Below, one piece after another: positions 51,177 to 60,200 of a stretch of 64,000 bases of DNA (position 1 is its first letter; every line of letters begins with the position of its first letter). The notes below the pieces were generated by a model. That model worked only from the letters and a program-made list of their open reading frames with translations, was not told the DNA's origin and did not search any database. Both the position numbers and the translations under genes were made by a program. The DNA is from Blastopirellula retiformator (GTDB taxonomy: Bacteria; Planctomycetota; Planctomycetia; Pirellulales; Pirellulaceae), in the NCBI RefSeq assembly GCF_007859755.1, contig NZ_SJPF01000002.1, positions 751,995 to 815,994 on the forward strand, read 5' to 3'.

Positions 51177-51246
51177 GCTCACCTTTTTGGGCTCACCTTT
51201 TTGGGCTCACCCATTAGGCCTTCCAATCCACTTTGAGGAGAACCTC

Positions 51247-52623
51247 ATGCCACGACCGATTTCGCGCAGGACGCTGCTTCAAGGTACCGGCGCCGCTCTC
51301 GCTTTGCCGTGGCTGGAAGCGATGAGCGGACGCAGCTATGGCGCCGAGACGCTCAGCAAACCGCCGAAGCGGGTTGCGTTTCTGTTCGTCCCCAATGGCG
51401 TGCGGTCCGACCAGTGGAACCCGGCCAAGACCAAGGACGGCAGTTTTGAGCTGACGCCAATGCTCGAGCCGCTCAAAGAAGTTAAAGAAGAGCTCACCAT
51501 CCTCGAGAACCTTTGGCACAAGCAAACGGTCGGCCGTAACGGGCACTGGCCGAAGGTGCCGGCCTGGCTATCGGGCGGGTTTGTCGAGCGAACCTCGGGC
51601 CGCGACATCAACACCGGCGGGATCTCGGTCGACCAGGTCTTGGCCGCCAAGATTGGCGACCGCACGCCGCTGCCGTCGCTCGAACTGGGGGTCGACGCCG
51701 CCTATTCCGGCGTTGATAACGTCGGCGGAGGATTTACCCGCATCTATGGATCGCACATCGCGTGGCGCGATCCGCACACGCCGGTCCCCAAAGAGATCGT
51801 GCCGCGACTGGCGTTCGACCGGTTGTTCCGCACCACCTCGGCCGGGCCGGTCGTCTCTGGCTTCAATCCCAACCAGAAAGCGGTCGCCGACTCGCTGGCC
51901 CGTGATGACGCCAGCGTGCTTGATTTGGTCTTGTCCGACGCCAAAGATCTTCGCCGCAAAGTGGGCGAGGCCGATCAGGCGAAGCTGGACGAGTATCTCG
52001 AATCGGTTCGCAGCGTCGAAAAGCGAATCGAAACGGCGCTCAAACCGCAAAAGCGGTGGATCAACGATGGCCGCTTCGACTTGCCCCGTCCTGGACCAGG
52101 CGTTCCGGAAAGCCACCCAGAGCATGTCCGCTTGATGCTGGACATCATGGTCTTGGCGTTCTGGACCGATACCACCCGGATCTCGACTTTCATGTTGGGG
52201 AACGCCCAGACGGGGCGAAACTTCAGCTTTTTGGATGGCGTCCGGGGATCGTTCCACGGTCTGTCGCATCACCGCAACGAAGAGAAAGAGCGGCAGCAGT
52301 ACGAAAAAATCGTGCTGTGGCACCTGACGCAATACGCTTACCTGCTCGACAAGATGCGGGGGCTCGACGAAGGAGGCCGTTCGCTGCTGGACAACAGCCT
52401 GGTGATGTACGGCTCGAGCATCAAAGATGGCAACACCCACCAGGAAGAAGACCTGCCGCTGCTGCTGGCCGGCCAAGGGGGCGGAACCTTCAAGACCAAC
52501 CGCCGTATCACCGCCGACAAGAAAACGCCGCTCTGCAACATGTACGTTTCGCTGCTGCACCACATGGGGGTCGAGGCCGAAAGCTTCGGCGACAGCACCG
52601 GGCCGCTCAAAGGCTGGAGCTAA
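51247..52623 (+). CDS. DUF1552 protein with TAT signal
   Basis: I chose ATG 51247 with GAGGAGA upstream. SRRTLLQGTGAALALPWLEA is a twin-arginine signal. The rest matches DUF1552: RVAFLFVPNGVRSDQWNPAK, FVERTSGRDINTGGISVDQV, VFGSMIKDGN-like MYGSSIKDGNTHQEEDLPLL and GVEAESFGDSTGPLKGW. It lies 70 bases after the DUF1592-type gene and is surely its partner. Between them GGGCTCACCTTTTT is tandemly repeated. Folded export by TAT suggests a cofactor. Confidence 0.9.
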   Translation: MPRPISRRTLLQGTGAALALPWLEAMSGRSYGAETLSKPPKRVAFLFVPNGVRSDQWNPAKTKDGSFELTPMLEPLKEVKEELTILENLWHKQTVGRNGHWPKVPAWLSGGFVERTSGRDINTGGISVDQVLAAKIGDRTPLPSLELGVDAAYSGVDNVGGGFTRIYGSHIAWRDPHTPVPKEIVPRLAFDRLFRTTSAGPVVSGFNPNQKAVADSLARDDASVLDLVLSDAKDLRRKVGEADQAKLDEYLESVRSVEKRIETALKPQKRWINDGRFDLPRPGPGVPESHPEHVRLMLDIMVLAFWTDTTRISTFMLGNAQTGRNFSFLDGVRGSFHGLSHHRNEEKERQQYEKIVLWHLTQYAYLLDKMRGLDEGGRSLLDNSLVMYGSSIKDGNTHQEEDLPLLLAGQGGGTFKTNRRITADKKTPLCNMYVSLLHHMGVEAESFGDSTGPLKGWS

Positions 52624-52805
52624 CTGGACGTCGATTCTGCCCGGCAAACTCGTTATGATCCCGCGATTTTCGCCTTTTTCAGGGTGGCGCCGCCGCAACT
52701 CTTGGGGGGAAGGTGGGTCGTGATTGCCCGAAAGCGAGTTCTTGTCTATCCTTCTAGGAAGTCATTTCTTTCACCAGCACTTGCCAGAGTCAATAGACCA
52801 CTCCC

Positions 52806-53540
52806 ATGGGACGAAGTTTCGAGAACCGGAAGCACTCGATCGCCAAGACGGCTGCTCAGAAGACCAAGCTCTACTCCAAGTTCGGCAAAATGATCTACGT
52901 CGCCGCCAAGAACGGCGTCCCCGATCCCGAGTCGAACCCGACGCTGAAGGCCATCATGGAAAAGGCCAAACGAGAGCAGGTTCCGGCCCATGTGATCGAC
53001 AAAGCGATCGAAAAGGCGAAAGGCTCCGGCGGCGAGGACTACTCAGAATCGCGGTACGAAGGTTACGGCCCCGGCGGGTGCTCGGTGATCGTCGACTGCC
53101 TGACCGACAACCCCAACCGCACCATCACCGACGTCCGCAACTGCTTCACCAAGACAGGCTCGAAGCTGGGCAACTCCGGTTCGGTCTCCCACCTGTTCGA
53201 CCATCTGGCGGTCTTCTCCTTCAAAGGTGGCGACCAAGACCAGGTGCTCGAAGCTTGCCTGGAAGCGGACGTCAATGTCGAGGACGTCGAAGAAGAGAAT
53301 GGCCAGCTAACCGTCTTCGCCGCGGCCAGCGACTATTTCAAGACGAAACAAGCGCTGCAGGAAACCTTGCCCGAAGTCGAGTTCGAGGTTCAGGAAATCA
53401 CCTTCCTGCCGCAGACCGATACCGAACTGACCGGCGACGACGCCAAGACGTTCGAGAAGTTCATGGACCTGCTGCACGACTGCGACGACGTGCAGAACGT
53501 CTACCACAACGCCAAGCTGCCCGAGACGGAAGAAGAATAG
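52806..53540 (+). CDS. yebC: YebC/PmpR/TACO1 family protein
   Basis: The 244-residue protein has the full family pattern: [20 protein letters not shown] at the N-terminus, [44 protein letters not shown], and the acidic C-terminus [12 protein letters not shown]. Relatives bind DNA or relieve ribosome stalling in polyproline stretches. No neighbouring gene is functionally linked. ATG 52806 fits the conserved start. Confidence 0.93.
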   Translation: MGRSFENRKHSIAKTAAQKTKLYSKFGKMIYVAAKNGVPDPESNPTLKAIMEKAKREQVPAHVIDKAIEKAKGSGGEDYSESRYEGYGPGGCSVIVDCLTDNPNRTITDVRNCFTKTGSKLGNSGSVSHLFDHLAVFSFKGGDQDQVLEACLEADVNVEDVEEENGQLTVFAAASDYFKTKQALQETLPEVEFEVQEITFLPQTDTELTGDDAKTFEKFMDLLHDCDDVQNVYHNAKLPETEEE

Positions 53541-53606
53541 CAGGCACCGCGACAAACGCATCACCAAAGGCCGTGGCGAATCCGCCGCCGCCTTTTCTTG
53601 GGCGCA

Positions 53607-54269
53607 CTACGCGTTGAGCAGTTCGTGAACGATCTTGGCAGGCTGGCCGTCGGTCAGGGTCTGATCGCGATCGCTGCGGCGGAAGCTGAGCTTCTCGTGC
53701 TCAAGCCCAAACAGGTGCAACAGCGTCGCCGCTTTGCTGAACTGATAACCTTCCTGCTCTAGCTTGGCCAGCAGAAAAGCGTCGATCGGATTGGCGACCT
53801 GCTCGGTATGTTTGACCGTGGGCGTCTCGGGCTTGGTGATCGGCTGGTACGCCCAGTGAGCCCGTTCTTCCTCGGTGATCAGGTATTCGTCCCCCAACTC
53901 CTCTGGCTCTGGCCTGGCGGTCGTCGCGCCGCCAACGATCCACCGCTCGACTTTCGCCAGTTCGGCGGGCGAAAGTTGTTTGCTTTCGTCAGGCGGCATC
54001 TCGCGCGACTCTAGCCGTTGATAAACCAAGCTCTCCTGCGGATTGCCGGCGACCAGCGCTGTCCCCGAATCGCCCCCCGCGACCATCCGCCGCACCAACC
54101 GCAGATCAAGATTTCCTTCGACGGCCTCCTCTTCGCCATGGCAATGAAAGCAATGCTTTTTGAAGATGCCGCGGACCTCGGTCTCGAAATGGACCTCGTT
54201 CTGGGCGTAGCAATTTCCGACGAGTGCAACCAAAAACGCAGCGGCGATTCCACGAGACATCATGTTCAC
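53607..54269 (-). pseudogene. Chimera of PSCyt1/DUF1549 N-terminus and DUF1501 C-terminus
   Basis: A signal peptide and the heme site FKKHCFHCHGEEEAVEGNLD begin a normal PSCyt1 domain, through REMPPDESKQLSPAELAKVE. At NPIDAFLLAKLEQEGYQFSK the DUF1549 domain begins. After AA the protein reads TLLHLFGLEHEKLSFRRSDR DQTLTDG, the typical C-terminus of DUF1501 proteins. These two genes are usually adjacent in planctomycetes, so one in-frame deletion of a few kilobases could have joined them. The product (220 residues) lacks DUF1553 and most of DUF1501. Confidence 0.75.
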
Positions 54270-54545
54270 CTTGGATTGCCCGGGCGGGAGTTGGTGGAGG
54301 CAAAATGGGAGAAACGCAGGTGGGTGTTTGGAGTGACTCTCAGTATAGTGCTAGTGGTTGGGAGAGTCACCCCAAAAAAATGCAGAGAGCGGAGAGATCG
54401 ATCTTTCCCCCCAAGAGCGAGAGGGCATTAGAGCTGCATTTACTTCGATTCCGGCGACTCATGCTGTTGCCCTTAGCGACAAGCGAAGGCGTGCATGAAG
54501 AAACGTCGCTGGAGTATTTCCCCAATCTGTCAAACTGGATAAGAA

Positions 54546-55073
54546 TCACAACTTATCGGCCGCGAAGAACTGCCGATTGACGAACCGCCCCAGTGTCCGA
54601 GTTCCGTCTTCATCGACCTTGTAGACGAGGCCCGGCTGGCCCACCGCCGCTTCGAAGTGAGGAAAAGGACGCCTCTGCAAATAGTCGCGAGCGCGATCTT
54701 TTCCCTTCGCCGAGTCTACCTCGCTGATTGCATCGTATAGCGATCGCGATGCCCTAGACTTGTGCTGGGCAATCAAAGGTTCGCCCCGCAACCGCGATTC
54801 CACCGCCTGCCCTAGCAGTCCGTTGATTTTCTCAACGGGCTGCTGGATCGCAGGGATGCGATCCCAAAATAGCGACGTAAGTCGTCATTTTGCGAGCCGC
54901 GATGAGCTATGCTCTGAGCCTGGCGAGGTTGGAAAATGCCACGAGGGCATTTTTCAACAGGCAGCTAGTTGCGTCCAGAACTCGATTTGCTCAGCAATGC
55001 TGCGGCGCGACAGACTCGCCGCAGCATGAGCGTCCCTGATCAGATCACTGGATAGTTCGACGAACCGGTCCAT
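54546..55073 (-). pseudogene. ParD-like antitoxin gene split by a family A element
   Basis: From ATG 55073 (AAAGG upstream) the frame reads MDRFVELSSDLIRDAHAAAS, then LSRRSIAEQIEFWTQL and enters the repeat. After the repeat it resumes as GQAVESRLRGEPLIAQHKSR and ends FVNRQFFAADKL. The pattern SDLI-A---A-L--RSIAEQIEFW-QLGQAVE is that of ParD-like (ribbon-helix-helix) antitoxins. Removing the 149-bp element and one CTAG leaves exactly 375 bases, a continuous 124-codon frame. No toxin gene is adjacent. Confidence 0.85.
54816..54964 (+). mobile_element. Family A hairpin MITE, copy 5 (149 bp, CTAG duplication)
   Basis: CTAG flanks both sides (54812-54815 and 54965-54968). The copy has a few base changes (TCAACGGGCTGCTGGATCGC) but keeps the hairpins. 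It interrupts the ParD-like gene. Confidence 0.92.
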
Positions 55074-55153
55074 CTTTGCCTTTTAAAATACCTGGCAACG
55101 GCTTGCGACCGGACAGTGATCAACAAACCTGGACTCAAGTTTCTAACCGCAAC

Positions 55154-56443
55154 CTACCGCGCCGCCATCAACGCTTCAATCTCATCCGCCTCGACCGGGA
55201 TATCAGCCATCAGGTCGACCGGGCCATCCTCGGTGATCAGGATGTCGTTCTCCAGGCGGACGCCGAAGCCTTCTTCCGGAATGTAGATGCCTGGCTCGAC
55301 CGTCAGCACCCAGCCGGCCGAGAACGGCACGTGGGCCGGGGCGACGTCGTGCACGTCCAGACCGATCGAGTGTCCCAGGCCATGCATGAAGTACTTGCGA
55401 CAAGCGGGATTCTCACGGGTTCCTTCGGCGACCTCCTCTTTGGTCAAGAGGCCCAGCCCGACCAGCTCTTCGTTCATCATCAGCTGCGCTTCGTAGTGCC
55501 AATCACGATGCATCTTGCCGACGGTGGCGTTTGCGATCGACGCTCGCATCACTCGCAAGACCGCTTCGTACACGTCCCGCTGCCGCGGCGTGAACTTTCC
55601 ATTCACTGGAATGGTGCGCGTCAGGTCCGAGTTGTAGTTGGCGTAGTTCGACGCCACGTCCAACAACAACAAATCGCCGTCGTTGCAGATCTGATCGTTC
55701 TGGATGTAATGGAGCCCGCACGCGTTCTTGCCAGAGGCGATGATCGGCGTATAGGCGAACGCTCCGCGGTTGCGGACGAACTCGTGCGACAGTTCCGCTT
55801 CGACTTCGTGTTCGTAGACGCCCGGTTTGACGAACTTGAGCAGGCGTTCAAAGCCCCCTTTGGTAATGCCGCAGGCGTGACGAATCAGTTCGACCTCGGC
55901 TTCCAACTTCACGGCTCGCAGCTGGTGCAACAGCGGCGCCAGCCGGCGATAGGTATGCAGCGGATATTGCTCTTTGCACTTGGCCACAAATCGATCGTCG
56001 CGGGTTTGCACTTCGGCGGCGGCGCGGCGGTGCTCGTTCTGGTTCAGAAAGACCTGCTCGGCGCTCAGCATGCAGTTGCGGAAGATGTTGGGGAAGTCGC
56101 CGATCCATTTGATGTTGGTGATGCCGGAGGCCTCGGTCGCCTCCTCTTTGGTCAGCTTGTGCCCTTCCCAAATTTCGAGAATTTCGATCGGCTCGCGGAC
56201 GAACAAAATTTCGCGCTGGGTCGGTTCGGGCGAATCGGGAAACAGCAACAGAATCGACTCTTCCTGCTCAATCCCGGTCAGATAAAAAAGGTCGGTATTC
56301 GGGATATTCTTGAGCGCCCCGTCGGCGTTGGTCGGCAAGATGTCATTGGCATGCACGACGGCCAGCGAGCCAGGAGGCAAAAGCCCCTTCAAACGGTCAC
56401 GATTTTCGACAAACAGGCTCGAATCGATTGGTTGATGTCGCAT
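55154..56443 (-). CDS. Xaa-Pro aminopeptidase (aminopeptidase P, M24B)
   Basis: I chose ATG 56443 (MRHQPIDSSLFVENRDRLKG). The N-terminal creatinase-like domain covers residues 1-170 (FYLTGIEQEESILLLFPDSP). The M24 metal site is complete: LLLLDVASNYANYNSDLTRT (two Asp), KYFMHGLGHSIGLDVHD (His), LTVEPGIYIPEEGFG (Glu) and GVRLENDILITEDG (Glu). The enzyme cleaves X-Pro bonds at N-termini in the cytoplasm with Mn or similar metals. 429 residues is normal length. Confidence 0.92.
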   Translation of the reverse strand: MRHQPIDSSLFVENRDRLKGLLPPGSLAVVHANDILPTNADGALKNIPNTDLFYLTGIEQEESILLLFPDSPEPTQREILFVREPIEILEIWEGHKLTKEEATEASGITNIKWIGDFPNIFRNCMLSAEQVFLNQNEHRRAAAEVQTRDDRFVAKCKEQYPLHTYRRLAPLLHQLRAVKLEAEVELIRHACGITKGGFERLLKFVKPGVYEHEVEAELSHEFVRNRGAFAYTPIIASGKNACGLHYIQNDQICNDGDLLLLDVASNYANYNSDLTRTIPVNGKFTPRQRDVYEAVLRVMRASIANATVGKMHRDWHYEAQLMMNEELVGLGLLTKEEVAEGTRENPACRKYFMHGLGHSIGLDVHDVAPAHVPFSAGWVLTVEPGIYIPEEGFGVRLENDILITEDGPVDLMADIPVEADEIEALMAAR

Positions 56444-56681
56444 CCAGAAACTTCCCAGAAAGTGTCGCCGCCGCTGATGATCCGGTACCGCCTGACCCCT
56501 TGGTTCCAAACGCAAGGCGTCCCATCAGCATTTTGTACACATTCTATAGCGGAAATCGAGGCCGCAACCAACGGGTTGAGCGCAGAAAACGATCGCGGAC
56601 GGCCGCGAAAGCCGTCGCGCGATCACTTTGGGAAGACTGGCGCCGTATCGGCGAGTGATTCTGCCTGGCCTCGCTGCCTAA

Positions 56682-56830
56682 CAGTCCGTTGATTTTCTCG
56701 ACGGACTGCGTGATCGCACGGATGCGATCCCAAAATAACGACGTAAGTCGTTATTTTGCGAGCCGCGAAGAGCTATGCTCTGAGCCTGGCGAGGTTGAAA
56801 AATGCCACGATGGCATTTTTCAACCGGCAG
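56682..56830 (+). mobile_element. Family A hairpin MITE, copy 6 (149 bp, CTAA duplication)
   Basis: CTAA flanks both sides (56678-56681 and 56831-56834). The third hairpin here is the perfect AAAATAACGAC/GTCGTTATTTT. The copy lies downstream of the choloylglycine-hydrolase-like gene and is inverted relative to the copy upstream of that gene. Confidence 0.92.
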
Positions 56831-56940
56831 CTAAAGGTTTCGCAACCGGCGGCGCATGGGTCGGTCGGCGCAGCAAAATCGGCGGCCGATTATCGACCGC
56901 CGATGGCGTTCTCAAAAGTCTCTGCAAGCAGGCGAGTCAG

Positions 56941-58047
56941 CTAGCTGAAATTGGTCGAGACGTCCTCGTATTTTTGGTGCGATTTCATCTCGATCACCTG
57001 GATCTTACCGTCGGCCGCGTCAACCGCTTTGCGGACGTCGATCGAGCGGACCGCTTGGTCGCCGTAAGTGCGGAACAGCCAGCGGACGTTCTTCAGGTCC
57101 GAAACGGTCGTCCACAGCGTGTAGTCCTCGGTCACCTTGCCGCCATCCTTTTCCCGCACCGAACCAACCGGGATGTCGAACGCGTTCATCAGATGAAACA
57201 CCTGGTCGACCGTCTCAGCGGCGGTCTTCTGCTGGTTGGCCGCTTGCGAGTAGGCGACTGCCCGGACAAAACGCGACGGCGGGGTCGAGTCGCCCGGCAG
57301 ACCATGCATGCCGGTCCCCTGACCAAAGCCGGCCAGTTGAATCTTTTCCAAGTCGACCGGCGGCACGTTCGAGACGCTCAGGTTGATGTAGTTGCGCAGA
57401 TTGGTCAGGTGCCAATCGAAGGTCGGCGAGTTGGTGATCACGCCGAGCGGGTTGTCGTAGATTCGCAGACCGCCGTCGATCGGTTCGATCACGACGCTGG
57501 CGCCGGTCGAGTCATGCACGAGGAAGTGCCCGTCAAAGCTCTGTCCTCCCAATTGCTCGATCGGACGATCGACCAACACAACTTCGCTATACCGCTGTTT
57601 GACTTCAGCGACGCTGCCGCAGGTCGCCAACAGCCACAGGCCGTAGTCTTCCGGCGCCAAAGCCTTGTCTTGGTTATCCGGGCCCAGCTTGGCGTAGCCG
57701 GCGTAACCGGGAAAGTAGAACGATCCGACGTACAGACCTTGCTCGTTAACGCCGTCGACGATCATCTCCATCCCCAAGGCGTTGGCCCCGACGACGCCGT
57801 ATTTCGTCTCGTAGGAAAGGCCTTTCGCCGTATCGGCGAGCGTATTGCTGAGGCGAACACCGGCCGGAATGACCAGCACCTTCGACTCCAGATCAAAGCC
57901 GAACTCCATCGTCCGCCCCACCACGGCGCCGCCATCAGCCGAAATGAGTCGCAACCCAGTGCAGGCCGCCAGCGGTTGGGTGATCAACGTCGCCATCATG
58001 GCGGCGATAAGTGCGATACGGGCGAGCGAACGGTTCTGCGTCTTCAT
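56941..58047 (-). CDS. Exported choloylglycine-hydrolase-like Ntn enzyme
   Basis: I chose ATG 58047. The signal peptide (IALIAAMMATLITQPLAA) is cleaved to expose Cys29 in AACTGLRLISADGG, the N-terminal nucleophile. The family core continues GAVVGRTMEFGFDLESKV, NEQGLYVGSFYFPGY, and VITNSPTFDWHLTNLRNYIN. Linear amide C-N hydrolases of this family cleave conjugated bile salts, penicillin V or acyl-homoserine lactones. In an aquatic-type planctomycete, signal degradation or amide scavenging is more likely than bile-salt hydrolysis. It is flanked by inverted family A copies. Confidence 0.88.
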   Translation of the reverse strand: MKTQNRSLARIALIAAMMATLITQPLAACTGLRLISADGGAVVGRTMEFGFDLESKVLVIPAGVRLSNTLADTAKGLSYETKYGVVGANALGMEMIVDGVNEQGLYVGSFYFPGYAGYAKLGPDNQDKALAPEDYGLWLLATCGSVAEVKQRYSEVVLVDRPIEQLGGQSFDGHFLVHDSTGASVVIEPIDGGLRIYDNPLGVITNSPTFDWHLTNLRNYINLSVSNVPPVDLEKIQLAGFGQGTGMHGLPGDSTPPSRFVRAVAYSQAANQQKTAAETVDQVFHLMNAFDIPVGSVREKDGGKVTEDYTLWTTVSDLKNVRWLFRTYGDQAVRSIDVRKAVDAADGKIQVIEMKSHQKYEDVSTNFS

Positions 58048-58164
58048 GGTTTGCCTTTCAGCCGGCGATTGCTCGCCTCGGGGGAATTGATCGACCGCCG
58101 ATGCGGCCCGAATTGCTGCCCAACCATAGGTCACGGCCGACGCGATGTTCGGAAAACTCCTTAA

Positions 58165-58313
58165 CAGCCTGTTGAAAAATGCCCTCGTGGCATTTTCCAA
58201 CCTCGCCAGGCTCAGAGCATAGCTCTTCGCGGCTCGCAAAATAACGACTTACGTCGTTATTTTGCGATCGCATCCTTGCGATCACGCAGTCCGTCGAGAA
58301 AATCAACGGACTG
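58165..58313 (-). mobile_element. Family A hairpin MITE, copy 7 (149 bp, TTAA duplication)
   Basis: TTAA flanks both sides (58161-58164 and 58314-58317). The left end is CAGCCTGTTG instead of CTGCCTGTTG, which improves pairing with the other end. It lies upstream of the choloylglycine-hydrolase-like gene. Confidence 0.92.
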
Positions 58314-58399
58314 TTAAACGCCAATTGCGGGTTCCTGCGGCCACCGCCGATGGTGCGGGACGCGGTCGGATTGCGCCGATCTTGCGGACTACGCACGAA

Positions 58400-58433
58400 A
58401 AGAGCCGCCGGCGCGTGGGCGCCGGCGGCTCTT
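58400..58433 (-). terminator. Strong hairpin terminator after Gfo/Idh gene
   Basis: AAGAGCCGCCGGCGC and GCGCCGGCGGCTCTT form a perfect 15-bp stem with a 4-base loop. On the minus strand the stem ends in TCTTTTC, a short U-run. It starts 30 bases after the stop of the Gfo/Idh/MocA gene. Confidence 0.8.
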
Positions 58434-58462
58434 CAAGATTGCGTCGATTGTAGCCTTGCCGA

Positions 58463-59833
58463 CTACATGTTGATCTCGTAACCCTTGCGGTTTTCGCGGG
58501 CCAGGAAGGTGTTGGCCTGGTCGTCGCCGGCGATCTCGCGCTTCGACGCGTCCCAGTTCAGATCGCGGCCCAAACGCATGGCGATGTTCGAGAGATGGCA
58601 GATCTCGAGCATGCGGTTGTGCGACCAGACGTCCGAGATCGGCTGCTTCCGCGACTTCATCGAGGCGATGAAGTTGGCGGTGTGGTTCGACGGGATCGGA
58701 CCGCCGTAGACGTCTTCGACGGCGCCTTCCGGCAACGGATTCTTCTCGAGCGCTTCCACCGGAGCGCCGACGATCTTGCCGCGGTTGACGAAGAAACGGC
58801 CGTCAGTTCCCTCAAACAGAATGCCGTTGTCCCCTTCGCTGGTGATCGTCATTTCAACATCGTTGGGCATATCGACCTTGATGTTGAACTTGGTCGCCAC
58901 GTTGTAGCGATCGTGCACCACCGGGTAGCCATCTTTGTATTCGACCGGCAGCGTGTAGGAGACCGGCGAGACCTTCTTCGGGCTGTTGGCGTCTTCGCCC
59001 AGCGCCCAACAGGCGATGTCGACATGATGCGCGCCCCAGTCGGTCAGCTTGCCGCCGGCGTACTCGTGCCATTCGCGGAACGAATAGTGGCAGTTGCTGT
59101 AGAGCGGCACGCCGCCGCCATACCCCTTGCGTTCTTCCGGCAGCGCCCGGTAGTCGACCTTCGGAGCCGGGCCCAGCCACAAGTCCCAATCCAATTCGGC
59201 CGGAACCGAAGCGACCGGGATCTCTGGCGAACCGTTGGTGCCGTTGATGCCGCAGGTGATCTTCTGAACCTTACCGATGCGACCGGCGCGAATCAGCGCG
59301 ATCGCCTGCAAAAAGCGTTGACCGCTTTCGCTGCGCTGCATCGTACCGACCTGGAAAACGCGGCCCGTCTTTTTGACCATCTTCTCGATCAGTTTGCCTT
59401 CGGCGATCGTCAGGGTCAGCGGCTTTTCGCAGTAGACGTCTTTGCCGGCCAACATCGCTTCGATGGCGACCTTGGTGTGCCAGTGATCAGGCGTCGCAAT
59501 CATCACCGCGTCGATGTCGTCGCGATCCAGAACCTTGCGGTAGTCTTTGTAAGCGTCAGGCGCTTTCTTCTGACGATCTTTGACGCGCTGGACATTGGTC
59601 CCCAGCACGTTGGCGTCCACATCGGCCAGCGCGGCGAAATCGGCCAAGCCCGTCGACTTGCTCGTAATGGCCCAACCTTGATTGCGCAGACCGATCGTCG
59701 AAAAGACCGGGCGTTCGTTCGGCGATTCGGCGCCTTTGACCAGCGCGGCGGAAGAAGTGAAGACGCCAGCGGCGCCGGCCGCAGCCGTGACCTGCAAAAA
59801 CTGGCGGCGCGTCGTGTTACCAGACTTAACCAT
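58463..59833 (-). CDS. TAT-exported Gfo/Idh/MocA-family oxidoreductase
   Basis: I chose ATG 59833. TTRRQFLQVTAAAGAAGVFT is a twin-arginine signal, as expected for NAD(P)-binding proteins exported in folded form. The Rossmann part includes ADVDANVLGTN and IDAVMIATPDHWHTKVAIEA, and the family signature KDVYCEKPLTLTIAEGK contains the EKP lysine. GGKLTDWGAHHVDIACWALG in the C-terminal domain carries the catalytic-region Asp and His. The substrate is unknown; many planctomycetes have dozens of such proteins for sugar derivatives. 456 residues is a normal length. Confidence 0.92.
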   Translation of the reverse strand: MVKSGNTTRRQFLQVTAAAGAAGVFTSSAALVKGAESPNERPVFSTIGLRNQGWAITSKSTGLADFAALADVDANVLGTNVQRVKDRQKKAPDAYKDYRKVLDRDDIDAVMIATPDHWHTKVAIEAMLAGKDVYCEKPLTLTIAEGKLIEKMVKKTGRVFQVGTMQRSESGQRFLQAIALIRAGRIGKVQKITCGINGTNGSPEIPVASVPAELDWDLWLGPAPKVDYRALPEERKGYGGGVPLYSNCHYSFREWHEYAGGKLTDWGAHHVDIACWALGEDANSPKKVSPVSYTLPVEYKDGYPVVHDRYNVATKFNIKVDMPNDVEMTITSEGDNGILFEGTDGRFFVNRGKIVGAPVEALEKNPLPEGAVEDVYGGPIPSNHTANFIASMKSRKQPISDVWSHNRMLEICHLSNIAMRLGRDLNWDASKREIAGDDQANTFLARENRKGYEINM

Positions 59834-60200
59834 GAAATGCGTTTCCTTTAGGCGTGAAATGACGGAGCGTGGAGCGGGAACGTGGGGTGAGGGCGACAAG
59901 TAGGCGGGGCCCCCGCGTTCTAGGGACCAATTGTACTCGTTGATCTATGCAATTTTACTGGGGACGAAGGTATTTTTCATCCAACCGGGTCAACATTGCA
60001 CACAGAATACCCCCATTTCCTCCCATTCCCAGGCAGAACTCTCATCTCGCCCAAGATTTCCCGCGAATCGAACCTCAGATTCCTCTATCAAATTGCGATT
60101 CTTTTCCTTTCGTTTCGCGGAAAATCAGAAACCTTCCGCCCCGCCACATCACCCTTAAACAAGTAAGCCAATCTAGAAACCTCTGCCGCCGGAGCCTCCT
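59834..60200. other. AT-richer divergent promoter region
   Basis: This gap separates the divergent Gfo/Idh and glycoside hydrolase genes. It is clearly AT-richer than the surroundings and contains no repeat family or supported gene. Promoters of both genes must lie here, but no individual motif is assigned. Confidence 0.5.

Noticed and set aside
55076..56692. Plus-strand open frame of 538 codons opposite aminopeptidase P
   Set aside because: Shadow of a metallopeptidase with complete active site on the minus strand.
56689..58164. Plus-strand open frame of 491 codons opposite the choloylglycine-hydrolase-like gene
   Set aside because: It starts inside a family A repeat and mirrors an enzyme with signal peptide and catalytic Cys.
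58595..59851. Plus-strand open frame of 418 codons opposite the Gfo/Idh gene
   Set aside because: Arg/His-rich shadow; the TAT signal and EKP motif are on the minus strand.
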